This document shows, piece after piece, positions 1 to 5,444 of a stretch of DNA of 8,525 nt. Each line of letters opens with the position of its first letter. Position 1 is the stretch's first letter. The position numbers and the translations under genes are program-made. The notes below the pieces were generated by a model that saw nothing but the letters and a program-made list of their open reading frames with translations, did not search any database and had not been told where the DNA came from. The stretch is from Chloroflexota bacterium (GTDB lineage: Bacteria; Chloroflexota; Anaerolineae; Aggregatilineales; UBA3940): assembly GCA_011051745.1 (NCBI GenBank), contig DRKO01000486.1:1-8525 (forward strand), given 5' to 3'.

Positions 1-82
1 CGTTAACCTTCTTAGCCAAGGGAACACCTCTGTAAGCGCGCACCTGATGTAAAAGCCTGCACAGTATCCATGCATGAAAATA

Positions 83-111
83 CACGCATCCGCGCGCCCC
101 TTCGATGCGTG
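83..111. repeat. Short inverted repeat in gene-free left flank
   Basis: CACGCATC at 83-90 is repeated as its exact reverse complement GATGCGTG at 104-111, leaving a 13-base GC-rich loop. No T-run follows (the next bases are CATATAAAG), so it does not look like an intrinsic terminator. The rest of 1-248 has only short open frames on both strands. None has a good ribosome binding site or a recognisable protein, and I see no gene there. Confidence 0.35.
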
Positions 112-248
112 CATATAAAGTTTACCACGTTCGGGAGGGTCTGTCGAAAGAGGGAGTGCTCAGAAGAGAGAATGAGTGAACGTCCCCCACGTGCAAACCC
201 GACCTTCTCCCGGCGATACAATCCGGTGGGCGTTTTCATCAGAAAGTC

Positions 249-270
249 TGAAAGTTGTACGTAAAACGGG
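249..270 (+). repeat. Left terminal inverted repeat of the IS
   Basis: Bases 249-264 (TGAAAGTTGTACGTAA) match the reverse complement of 1672-1687 except for one G/A difference. After three mismatched bases, GGG at 268-270 pairs with CCC at 1666-1668. Transposase binding and cleavage would be expected here. Confidence 0.85.
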
Positions 271-314
271 GATGGGGGAAACTGTGGGTAAAGGAGTGAA
301 GAGGGAGAGTGGAA

Positions 315-491
315 ATGGGGAGCAGTGCTCTGGAGGCATATTTGGAGCACCTGGAACCGCTGATAGGCGATCGGCGGACGAAGAGGACGGTGCGGGGGAT
401 TGTGGAAGGGATCATAGCCAGCGGGAGTTTGAAGTGCAGCAGGATAGTGGCCTTTTCCCCCTGTGTTCAGGGGGAAGGCGAGTGCCTATAA
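315..491 (+). CDS. Transposase N-terminal part (upstream of frameshift)
   Basis: This 58-codon frame encodes the N-terminal region of the IS transposase, containing ALEAYLEHLEPLIGDRRTKR and then IVEGIIASGSLKCSRIVAFSP. This resembles the helical N-terminal DNA-binding region of IS4-type transposases. ATG 315 is chosen because GAGGGAGAG lies just upstream at 301-309; an in-frame GTG at 309 is an alternative. The frame meets TAA at 489-491, but the protein similarity continues in the +1 frame after the C-run at 457-461. Residues from about CVQGEGECL onward are therefore probably out of frame and not native. Joining both parts would give a protein of about 449 residues, a normal size for the group, whereas either piece alone is incomplete. 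Confidence 0.7.
   Translation: MGSSALEAYLEHLEPLIGDRRTKRTVRGIVEGIIASGSLKCSRIVAFSPCVQGEGECL
456..462 (+). other. Putative +1 frameshift site in transposase
   Basis: The upstream frame reads TTT TCC CCC TGT. The downstream transposase frame is entered if one base is skipped, giving F-S-P-V-F-R-G-K. CCC followed by T (or C) is a known slippery context for +1 movement of tRNA-Pro (established knowledge). The same geometry would equally arise from insertion of one C into an original run of four. The sequence alone cannot separate programmed frameshifting, a disabling mutation and a homopolymer sequencing error. Confidence 0.5.
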
Positions 492-1665
492 GCGAGTGAG
501 GCGGCTGGTGCACGGGGAAACGCAGAAGCGGTCAGAACTGAGTGAAGGCCGGTTGAGAGAGGCGCTGCAGGAAGCGGGGGCGGCACGGCTGGCGGGGGCA
601 GAGGAAGTGTGGGTCGTGCTGGACAGCAGTGACCTGCGCAAGCCGCACGCGGAGCAGATGGAAGGGTTGATGCGGGTGCGGGACCTGGAGGGGAAGCTGG
701 TACCGGGCTACCGGGTGCTGAATGCGCTGGGCATCACGCCAGGGGCACGAGGGCTGTTGTACCACCGTTTGTTCAGCAGCCAGGAACCGGGCTTCGAGAG
801 CGAACCGCGTGAGTACCGGCAGGCCATCCGCAGTGTCGGGCAGGTGCTCAGCCGATTAACACCCCGCCCTGAGGTGACCTGGCTGCTGGACCGGGCCTTC
901 GACGATGAAGCACTGTGGGGGGTGGTATGGGCACAGGAACACCATCTGGTGGTACGTTTGCAACACCTCGACCGTCTGGTTGATGCGCCTGACAGGCGGG
1001 GACGGTGGCGGCAGACGAAGGTCAAGCACTACGGCTTCCGGCTGCCGGAAGTCGGTCGCATCCAGACCCGGTTGAAGGTGCGGGTGGGCAAACAGAAAGC
1101 AGCACGCCTGCAGACTGTCCCGGCTGTCCTGTATGCCGGACCGATGCGCGTACGCTACCGGGTGGGGCGTGCCGCCGAACAGGACCCGCAAACCCGCGCG
1201 GTATGGCTGCTGCGCGTCCAGGTCCTGGGAAGCGACCTGCGCTGGTGGCTCATGACCGACTGGCCGGTTGACAGCCCTGAAGCGGCTGCTCGTCTCTTCC
1301 AGATGTACCGCATGCGCTGGGCGGTCGAAGACGCTTTCAAATTCATCAAGCAGAGCCTCGGTTGGGAGCAGGTCCAGGTGCTGGCCCTCCAGGCCATCCG
1401 CTCTCTGGTTGCCCTGGCCGCTGTCGCCGCCGCCTTCCTCTTTGAGTGGGGAGTTACCCTTGAATGGCCTGCCGTTCAACTCCTCGCTCAACTGGGAGGC
1501 TGGGTCCCCCGCAAGCACGCCCGCCCTGGCAAGATCATCCTCACCCGCGGCCTGCGCCGCCTGCTTGACCTGCTTGCCGCACGCACCATCCTGACCGAGT
1601 ACCTCAACCAGCATGGGGAATTGCCCCCTCAAGTCGCTGCTTTTCTCCCTGATGATTTCTGGTAG
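463..1665 (+). CDS. IS4-family DDE transposase, catalytic part
   Basis: This frame encodes the catalytic core of a cut-and-paste DDE transposase acting on the terminal repeats of its own element. Numbering from GTG 463, the likely catalytic residues are D54 (VVLDSSD), D143 (LLDRAFDD) and E289. E289 lies in YRMRWAVEDAFKFIK, which fits the IS4 signature exactly: Y282, R285, E289, K296. An insertion rich in beta-strand-like sequence lies between D143 and E289, as usual in this group. The GTG at 463 has no convincing ribosome binding site. In-frame sequence opens only from 448, and the N-terminal region is in another frame at 315-461. Translation probably begins at 315 and needs a +1 shift near 461, or the gene is broken. 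TAG ends the frame directly before the right inverted repeat. Confidence 0.85.
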   Translation: MFRGKASAYKRVRRLVHGETQKRSELSEGRLREALQEAGAARLAGAEEVWVVLDSSDLRKPHAEQMEGLMRVRDLEGKLVPGYRVLNALGITPGARGLLYHRLFSSQEPGFESEPREYRQAIRSVGQVLSRLTPRPEVTWLLDRAFDDEALWGVVWAQEHHLVVRLQHLDRLVDAPDRRGRWRQTKVKHYGFRLPEVGRIQTRLKVRVGKQKAARLQTVPAVLYAGPMRVRYRVGRAAEQDPQTRAVWLLRVQVLGSDLRWWLMTDWPVDSPEAAARLFQMYRMRWAVEDAFKFIKQSLGWEQVQVLALQAIRSLVALAAVAAAFLFEWGVTLEWPAVQLLAQLGGWVPRKHARPGKIILTRGLRRLLDLLAARTILTEYLNQHGELPPQVAAFLPDDFW

Positions 1666-1687
1666 CCCTAATTATGTACAACTTTCA
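1666..1687 (-). repeat. Right terminal inverted repeat of the IS
   Basis: This is the complement of the left repeat: bases 1672-1687 read TTATGTACAACTTTCA, and 1666-1668 CCC pairs with 268-270. It begins immediately after the transposase stop codon, which is typical of compact insertion sequences. Confidence 0.85.
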
Positions 1688-1776
1688 AATTGACAGACAC
1701 ACAGGGAGACAGAGCGGAGCATGGTAACGCTCGAAGGGGGGACGCTCAGGGTTGCCTCCGCCCTGTGCGGGTCCGT

Positions 1777-1805
1777 TTGACAGCAACCCCGGAGTGTGGT
1801 ACTTT
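1777..1805 (+). promoter_or_regulatory. Candidate sigma-70 promoter for csp
   Basis: A perfect -35 TTGACA (1777-1782) is followed after exactly 17 bases by TACTTT (1800-1805). The -10 keeps the first T, the A at position 2 and the final T of TATAAT, but matches only 3 of 6 bases. Initiation would fall near 1811-1813 and give a leader of roughly 147 bases, like the long leaders of cspA-type mRNAs. It lies 90 bases outside the IS right end, so it belongs to the host locus. Confidence 0.5.
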
Positions 1806-1958
1806 CCCGCCACTCAGCGGGCAGAAAGCCGAAGGGAGGCCCTGTCAGGGGGATTCCCCGCTCACCGGAGGGGTGCACGGATGACCCCTGCGGTTTTCGT
1901 TTATCCCTCCGTGCCCGCATGTTGAGGGTTTGTTGTGCTGTTAAGGAGGCGTTCTGGT
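1806..1958 (+). promoter_or_regulatory. Structured 5' leader of csp, possible RNA switch
   Basis: The leader is dense in inverted repeats. CCCGC (1806-1810) pairs with GCGGG (1817-1821). Hairpin A pairs AGGGGT (1869-1874) with ACCCCT (1884-1889). Hairpin B pairs GCACGGA (1875-1881) with TCCGTGC (1908-1914). The 5' arm of B lies in the loop of A, and the 3' arm of A lies in the loop of B. A and B therefore compete or form a pseudoknot-like fold. In addition, CCTCC (1906-1910) could pair with the ribosome binding site GGAGG (1945-1949), overlapping the 3' arm of B. Cold-shock mRNA leaders are known thermosensors in E. coli; a switch here is inference. Confidence 0.4.
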
Positions 1959-2198
1959 ATGGAAGAGCGCGTAACGGGAACCGTGAAATGGTTCAGCCGC
2001 GCCAGAGGGTTTGGCTTCATCCGTCCGGATGGCAGCGATGGGGATGTGTTCGTCCACTATTCAGCCATCGAGGGCGAGGGATACCGCAGCCTGATGGAAG
2101 GCGAGCGGGTCGAATTCAGCATCGAGAGCACGGCACGCGGACTACAGGCCCGGCAGGTGGTCAGCCTCGGCGATGGCAATGGGGCCAGCGCCGATTGA
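1959..2198 (+). CDS. csp: Cold-shock domain protein
   Basis: The product is a 79-residue single-domain cold-shock protein, a small five-stranded beta-barrel. It binds single-stranded RNA and DNA in the cytoplasm and is thought to melt mRNA structure at low temperature. The opening TGTVKWF, RNP1 GFGFI (17-21) and RNP2 VFVHY (30-34) carry the expected aromatic nucleic-acid-binding residues W11, F18, F20, F31, H33 and Y34. SAIEGEGYRSL and EGERVEF continue the family pattern. Two usual features differ: R16 replaces the common lysine before GFGF, and a short polar tail (GDGNGASAD) extends the C-terminus. ATG 1959 is chosen over an in-frame upstream GTG/TTG-type start because AAGGAGG (1943-1949) sits 9 bases ahead and the protein then starts as the family does. 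It has its own promoter, leader and terminator, so it is probably monocistronic. Confidence 0.95.
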   Translation: MEERVTGTVKWFSRARGFGFIRPDGSDGDVFVHYSAIEGEGYRSLMEGERVEFSIESTARGLQARQVVSLGDGNGASAD

Positions 2199-2222
2199 TC
2201 GGCCCGGTGGACCGGTTTCATG

Positions 2223-2260
2223 CGGGGGGATGGCGGTGGGCTGTTCCCCCGTTTTGCGTT
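2223..2260 (+). terminator. Intrinsic terminator after csp
   Basis: CGGGGG (2223-2228) pairs perfectly with CCCCCG (2246-2251) around a 17-base loop. TTTTGCGTTTG follows from 2252. The six-GC-pair stem and trailing T residues 25 bases after the csp stop codon suit rho-independent termination, although the loop is long and the T-run is short. Confidence 0.6.
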
Positions 2261-2310
2261 TGTAAAGGCCCGACGGTCTGCCGATTTTCAGCCAGACATG
2301 CCGGGATGCC

Positions 2311-2772
2311 CTACTCCTTCAACATCCCCCGTACCCGCCGGAACCCGCCGAGGGTCAGGTTGTCGAGGAAGACCGCCGTCACCGCATCGTCGGAGGCCTC
2401 GCCGCCGCTCTCGAAGTAGTGCTTGGCGGCCTGGCCCAGCGAATAGGTGATCAGCGCGTTCACGGCCCCGTTCGCGGTGAGGGCAATCGGCAGGCCGATG
2501 ATGCTGACAGCCATTGCGGCCTGCACCACCAGCGCCAGCGCCTTCCAGGAGGCAACGGACACCCCGCCCGCCGCGACCACGTGCTTGATGAAACGCGCCG
2601 AGTGTTCCTCTGACCAGTCGTAAGAATAGGCTTTTGCCAGCGCGACGAGCATTGCCCCATTTGTCGCTACCAGAAAGGGCGTATCCACAAACGCGGGTTG
2701 CACGCCCACCGCCGCCGCCGCGATAATGGCCTTCTTGATGATACTGTCTGCTTTCTGTTCCTGCTGGCTCAT
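2311..2772 (-). CDS. Stand-alone DUF697-like membrane-associated protein
   Basis: This 153-residue protein has a very hydrophobic, alanine-rich core and polar ends. I assign it to the DUF697 family from its pattern: a helix IIKKAIIAAAAVG (11-23), then P-x3-D-x-P (26-32), then MLVALAKAYSYDWSEE (41-56). Later come a long Ala/Gly-rich hydrophobic stretch (64-103) and TYSLGQAAKHYFESGG near 108-123. Family members end with a similar T-Y-x-LG-x-x-x-x-x-YF pattern. DUF697 is often the C-terminal part of GTPase-type proteins such as YcjF-like ones; here no GTPase domain is attached or adjacent. The function is unknown, and association with the inner membrane is inferred from hydrophobicity. ATG 2772 is supported by AGGAGG 9 bases upstream (complement of 2782-2787). 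It runs convergent with csp and divergent from the lipoprotein gene, so it is probably transcribed alone. Confidence 0.7.
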   Translation of the reverse strand: MSQQEQKADSIIKKAIIAAAAVGVQPAFVDTPFLVATNGAMLVALAKAYSYDWSEEHSARFIKHVVAAGGVSVASWKALALVVQAAMAVSIIGLPIALTANGAVNALITYSLGQAAKHYFESGGEASDDAVTAVFLDNLTLGGFRRVRGMLKE

Positions 2773-2907
2773 TGTCTTTCCCCTCCTGCCCGGTACAGAT
2801 GATTTCAGGGACGGGATCAGAGTCGAGGACTCGCCCGACTATCTGTCGCGTCTCACGCAGAAGCACTCTTCCTGTGCGGGGTTATGTCTGCGATAAAAGG
2901 GGGGTTA

Positions 2908-2926
2908 CCGGGAAAGGGCTCCCCGG
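2908..2926. other. Hairpin in the divergent intergenic region
   Basis: CCGGG (2908-2912) pairs with CCCGG (2922-2926); allowing one bulged C extends the stem with A2913:T2920. It lies in the 237-base gap between the divergent DUF697 and lipoprotein genes. No T-run follows on either strand at the right distance for termination. A role as an operator or mRNA structure is only possible. No clear promoter is visible for either flanking gene. Confidence 0.3.
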
Positions 2927-3009
2927 CATGGCTGCGATGGGATCGGCACTTTGCGTAGAATCATCGTATCATAGGGTATGAATACTGTAAAGATCAGGGA
3001 GGCAGCAAA

Positions 3010-4002
3010 ATGTACCGCCGGGCAGGCCTGCTCATCCTGCTGGCTGTGGTGGGGTGTGTGCCCGTCACCGGAGAGGGGGAGCCATCCCCTCCGGCGCAGG
3101 CAGGACGCGATGGGGCCATTGGCCTGACCGACCCGCCCGCCGGGGCCAGCGATCAGAACCCGGCTTTCTCCCCCTCCGGCGCGCGCCTGATCTTCACCCG
3201 CTTCGAAAACGGCTACAACGAGGGTCCCTCCGCCATCTACCTGCTTGATCCGGCCAGCGGTGAGATCAGCCTGCTGGCTGCCGCGCCGGATAGCGACACA
3301 GTGAACCTGCCGGGTGGGTGCTGGAACGCTGCCACAGGGCGGATCGCCTTCTCCTCGGATCGGGAGGGTGGGGATGAGATATGGACGATGGCAGAAGACG
3401 GTGGCGATCTATTCCGCGTGACGCATCACACGACGAGGGCTCACTTCATCGAGCCGGGCTTCTCACCGGATGGGGCCTGGATTGTGTTTGAGAGCAGCAT
3501 GGGCGGCGCAGGTAGCATCTGGAAAGTGCGTGCCGATGGAAGCGAGCTGACCCCGCTGGTGGACGATCCGGGCTTCGAGGCCCGCCAGCCGAACTGGTCG
3601 CCGAATGGGGATCGGATTCTCTTTCAGGGGCGGCTGGCCGGTTCCGGCGATGAGGGCTGGGACCTGTACACGGTGGCCGTTGACGGAAGCGACCGGCGGC
3701 CCGTGACGGGGCACGGCAGGCCGGGGGATGCGCCCTCCGGCGAAACCGATGCCAGCTGGTCGCCGGATGGACGCTGGATCGTGTACTCATCCGACTATGG
3801 CGGGCTTCCCACGCCTGACATCTTCGTGATCCCCTCCGGGGGTGGCGAGCCGATCCGCGTTACCCGTGATCCGGAGCGTTATAACGGCGCTCCGTCCTGG
3901 TCACCGGATGGACAGTGGATCGCCTTTGAAGCCCACGAGGGAGACGATGAGAGGCCGTCATCGCTCTGGATGATCCCCGCCCCGGCTGGGACGATCCCGT
4001 AG
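3010..4002 (+). CDS. TolB-like PD40 beta-propeller lipoprotein
   Basis: This 330-residue protein is exported and lipid-anchored. The N-terminus is YRR followed by the hydrophobic stretch LLILLAVV and the lipobox V-V-G-C, so signal peptidase II should cut before C16. A flexible Pro/Gly-rich linker leads to six PD40/WD40-like blades, a likely complete six-bladed propeller. Blade motifs are FSPSG (53-57), a degenerate CWNAATG (104-110), FSPDG (151-155), WSPNG (196-200), WSPDG (250-254) and WSPDG (297-301). Each is followed by an I-x-F/Y strand and a D-I/L-W/Y-type strand. Such propellers resemble the C-terminal domain of TolB and act as interaction scaffolds; no TolB N-terminal domain is present and no enzymatic residues are evident. 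GGGAGG (2997-3002) sits 7 bases before ATG 3010. The gene is convergent with the MarR gene, only 22 bases away, and no clear terminator separates them. The partner is unknown. Confidence 0.88.
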   Translation: MYRRAGLLILLAVVGCVPVTGEGEPSPPAQAGRDGAIGLTDPPAGASDQNPAFSPSGARLIFTRFENGYNEGPSAIYLLDPASGEISLLAAAPDSDTVNLPGGCWNAATGRIAFSSDREGGDEIWTMAEDGGDLFRVTHHTTRAHFIEPGFSPDGAWIVFESSMGGAGSIWKVRADGSELTPLVDDPGFEARQPNWSPNGDRILFQGRLAGSGDEGWDLYTVAVDGSDRRPVTGHGRPGDAPSGETDASWSPDGRWIVYSSDYGGLPTPDIFVIPSGGGEPIRVTRDPERYNGAPSWSPDGQWIAFEAHEGDDERPSSLWMIPAPAGTIP

Positions 4003-4024
4003 CGAAAGACGATCCGGCGACGGC

Positions 4025-4546
4025 CTATTCCTCACAGGAGCAGCCTCCGTCTTTCCCCAGCGCGTGCTCGATGCGGCTCTGTACTCTCTCCAGCACTTTC
4101 TCTCCGTCCGGCATGTGCCGGGCCAGCGTGCGCAGGAGCGAGAGCAACTGTTCGCGCTGCTCCGGCTCCATCTTCGTCAGGCTCTGAACGAGCGGGTCGC
4201 TTTCGTCCATGGGAGAGACTTCCCGCAGGAGCGACTCGCCCGCCGGAGTCAGGGAGATCGGAACCCGCCGCCGGTCGGCGGGGTCCCGTCCCCGCTCGAT
4301 CAACCCCTTGCGCTCCAGCGCGTCAACGGCGGGGACGAGCGTAGAAGGGTCCAGCATAAACTGACGGCTCATCTCGCTGATCGTCCAGCGATGGTGATTG
4401 AGCGCCTGCATGATCCCGTACTGAAGGGCGGTCAGCCCCGGATGATGGGCGCAGAGACGCCCCTCCAGACTCCGGGCTGCCAGCTTGGCGAGAAAGCCAA
4501 ACAGCATCCGAATTTCCATCGCCGTCCTGCGCGTTGTCTCGTCCAT
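4025..4546 (-). CDS. MarR-family transcriptional regulator
   Basis: This is a 173-residue winged-helix regulator, expected to act as a dimer on palindromic DNA and release it on binding a ligand. The helix-turn-helix spans about 56-80 (ISEMSRQF, then LDPSTLVPAVDALERKGLI). The wing carries the family hallmark RDPADRRRVPISLTPAG (87-103), where D91-R92-R93 is the conserved core. Flanking helices at about 8-33 and 120-165 should form the dimer interface. The C-terminus ends GGCSCEE with C169 and C171, and C32-A-H-H lies in the first helix; metal or thiol sensing is possible but unproven. It is the third gene of the ABC operon, 82 bases after the permease. The start at 4546 has a modest GGAG 6 bases upstream; a later ATG (M10) is an alternative. 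The tandem palindrome at the operon promoter is its most likely target. Confidence 0.9.
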   Translation of the reverse strand: MDETTRRTAMEIRMLFGFLAKLAARSLEGRLCAHHPGLTALQYGIMQALNHHRWTISEMSRQFMLDPSTLVPAVDALERKGLIERGRDPADRRRVPISLTPAGESLLREVSPMDESDPLVQSLTKMEPEQREQLLSLLRTLARHMPDGEKVLERVQSRIEHALGKDGGCSCEE

Positions 4547-4606
4547 CGCCGTCTCCGCTCGCTCGCTGCGCTCCGCCGCATCCCCTCTGATGCCGGTTAT
4601 CGGGAC

Positions 4607-4630
4607 AGGGGCGACGCATGCATCGCCCCT
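4607..4630. repeat. REP-like palindrome between permease and MarR genes
   Basis: This 24-base near-perfect palindrome has AGGGGCGA (4607-4614) and TCGCCCCT (4623-4630) as exact complementary arms. Three of the four inner base pairs also match, leaving a single C/A mismatch (4615/4622). Read on the minus strand it starts GTAGGGGCGA and ends TCGCCCCT. This resembles dispersed GTAGGGGCG-type palindromes common in many bacterial genomes (general knowledge, copy number here unknown). The permease TAG stop (4629-4631) lies inside its edge. No T-run follows, so it may stabilise or attenuate the operon mRNA rather than terminate it. Confidence 0.6.
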
Positions 4631-5426
4631 ACTCAGCCTTGCTGAACAACCATACCGCCGGAACGAGAAACACCAGCCCGAAGCCTGCCATGATCGCCGC
4701 GTCCACCCACAGAGGATGCAGGATCAGCATATCAAGGAACTGCGCGGGGATCGTCCCCTGCAATGCCATCCGCCGCAGCGCGTCCACGCCATAGGTCACC
4801 GGGTTGATCTTCGCCAGCCACTCCATCCACTGCGGCACGCCCTGAAGCGGGAAGAACGCCCCGGAGAGGAAGAACATCGGCATCAGGAGGAAGTTCATAA
4901 TCATCTGGAATCCCTCCATCGAGCGTTGCCGGGCGGCGATCAGGATGCCCAGCGAGGTCATCATCGCCGCCATGAGCAGCATCAGCAGCACCAGAGACAC
5001 GATCTGCCCCACGCTGAGCGTGATCCCCAGCAACGGGGCCAGCAACAGGATGATGGAGCCCTGGATCATGGCGATGGTGCTCCCGCCCGCCACCTTGCCC
5101 AGCGCGACCGCCGTCCGCGAGACCGGCGCGACCATCACCTCCTTCAAAAAGCCGAACTCCCGATCCCACACAATCGAGATGGCGGAGAAGATGGACGTGA
5201 ACAGGACCGTCATCCCCAGAATGCCGGGGAACATGAATTGTTTGAAATCCAGACGCCCGCCTGCCAGCCCGGAGATGGCCGGGGCCAGCCCCCCGCCAAA
5301 GACGAACAGGAAAAGCAACGGCTGGGCCAGCGAGGCAATGATCCGCGAACGGTCGCGGATGTAGCGCAGCAGGTCGCGATACCAGATCGTGAAGATGCCT
5401 TTCAGGTTTCGACGCAACGTATCCAT
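4629..5426 (-). CDS. ABC-2 type transporter permease (DrrB-like)
   Basis: This 265-residue integral membrane subunit pairs with the ATPase encoded just upstream to form an exporter for drugs, lipids or polysaccharide-like substrates. The N-terminus is cytoplasmic (WYRDLLRYIRDRSRI). Six hydrophobic segments follow at about 29-49, 66-86, 112-133, 139-165, 173-194 and 240-262. The loop DREFGFLKEVMVAPVSR (88-104) and FFLSGAFFPL (185-194) with the downstream INPVTYGVDALR are typical of the ABC-2/DrrB group. Length is normal for the family. Its start lies 18 bases after the ATPase stop, with GGGAGG (complement of 5438-5443) as ribosome binding site 11 bases away, so the two are translated from one message. 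The stop codon falls in a REP-like palindrome. The substrate cannot be told from the sequence. Confidence 0.93.
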   Translation of the reverse strand: MDTLRRNLKGIFTIWYRDLLRYIRDRSRIIASLAQPLLFLFVFGGGLAPAISGLAGGRLDFKQFMFPGILGMTVLFTSIFSAISIVWDREFGFLKEVMVAPVSRTAVALGKVAGGSTIAMIQGSIILLLAPLLGITLSVGQIVSLVLLMLLMAAMMTSLGILIAARQRSMEGFQMIMNFLLMPMFFLSGAFFPLQGVPQWMEWLAKINPVTYGVDALRRMALQGTIPAQFLDMLILHPLWVDAAIMAGFGLVFLVPAVWLFSKAE

Positions 5427-5444
5427 TACCGGTAATTCCTCCCT

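Larger units (their letters stand above)
249..1687 (+). mobile_element. IS4-type insertion sequence, about 1.44 kb
   Basis: The element is bounded by imperfect terminal inverted repeats: TGAAAGTTGTACGTAA at the left and its near-complement at the right, matching 15 of 16 outer bases and 18 of 22 overall. Between them lies one plus-strand transposase locus that nearly fills the space. Its stop codon abuts the right repeat. A DDE triad and the Y-(2)-R-(3)-E-(6)-K signature place the transposase in the IS4 group (family knowledge). The exact outer ends are uncertain by a base or two. I could not find a convincing target-site duplication: the left flank ends CAGAAAGTC and the right flank begins AATTGACAG. 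The element sits in intergenic DNA upstream of the csp promoter and interrupts no visible gene. The split transposase frame leaves it open whether the copy is active. Confidence 0.85.

Noticed and set aside
217..222. TACAAT as a -10 element in the left flank
   Set aside because: No -35 element at proper spacing and no gene to serve before the IS.
12..350. Minus-strand open frame of 112 codons across the left flank and IS end
   Set aside because: It crosses the IS left inverted repeat, has no recognisable domain or ribosome binding site, and its composition is not protein-like.
1690..1695. TTGACA at the outer edge of the IS right end, possible outward promoter
   Set aside because: No -10-like hexamer lies 16-18 bases downstream (AGCGGA), so it is not supported as a promoter.
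1796..2419. Plus-strand open frame of 207 codons overlapping csp
   Set aside because: It runs in another frame through the csp gene, leader and terminator; csp has clear family motifs and a strong ribosome binding site.
2288..2866. Minus-strand open frame of 192 codons, longer than the DUF697 gene it overlaps
   Set aside because: Low-complexity Gly/Arg-rich product without a family pattern. The 2311-2772 frame has AGGAGG at the right distance and a coherent hydrophobic domain.
2967..2972. TATCAT as a -10 for the lipoprotein gene
   Set aside because: No acceptable -35 lies 16-18 bases upstream, and TTGCGT (2951-2956) is only 10 bases away.
4485..5435. Plus-strand open frame of 316 codons opposite the permease
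   Set aside because: His/Gln/Arg-rich antisense shadow of a GC-rich gene; the permease on the other strand is unmistakable.
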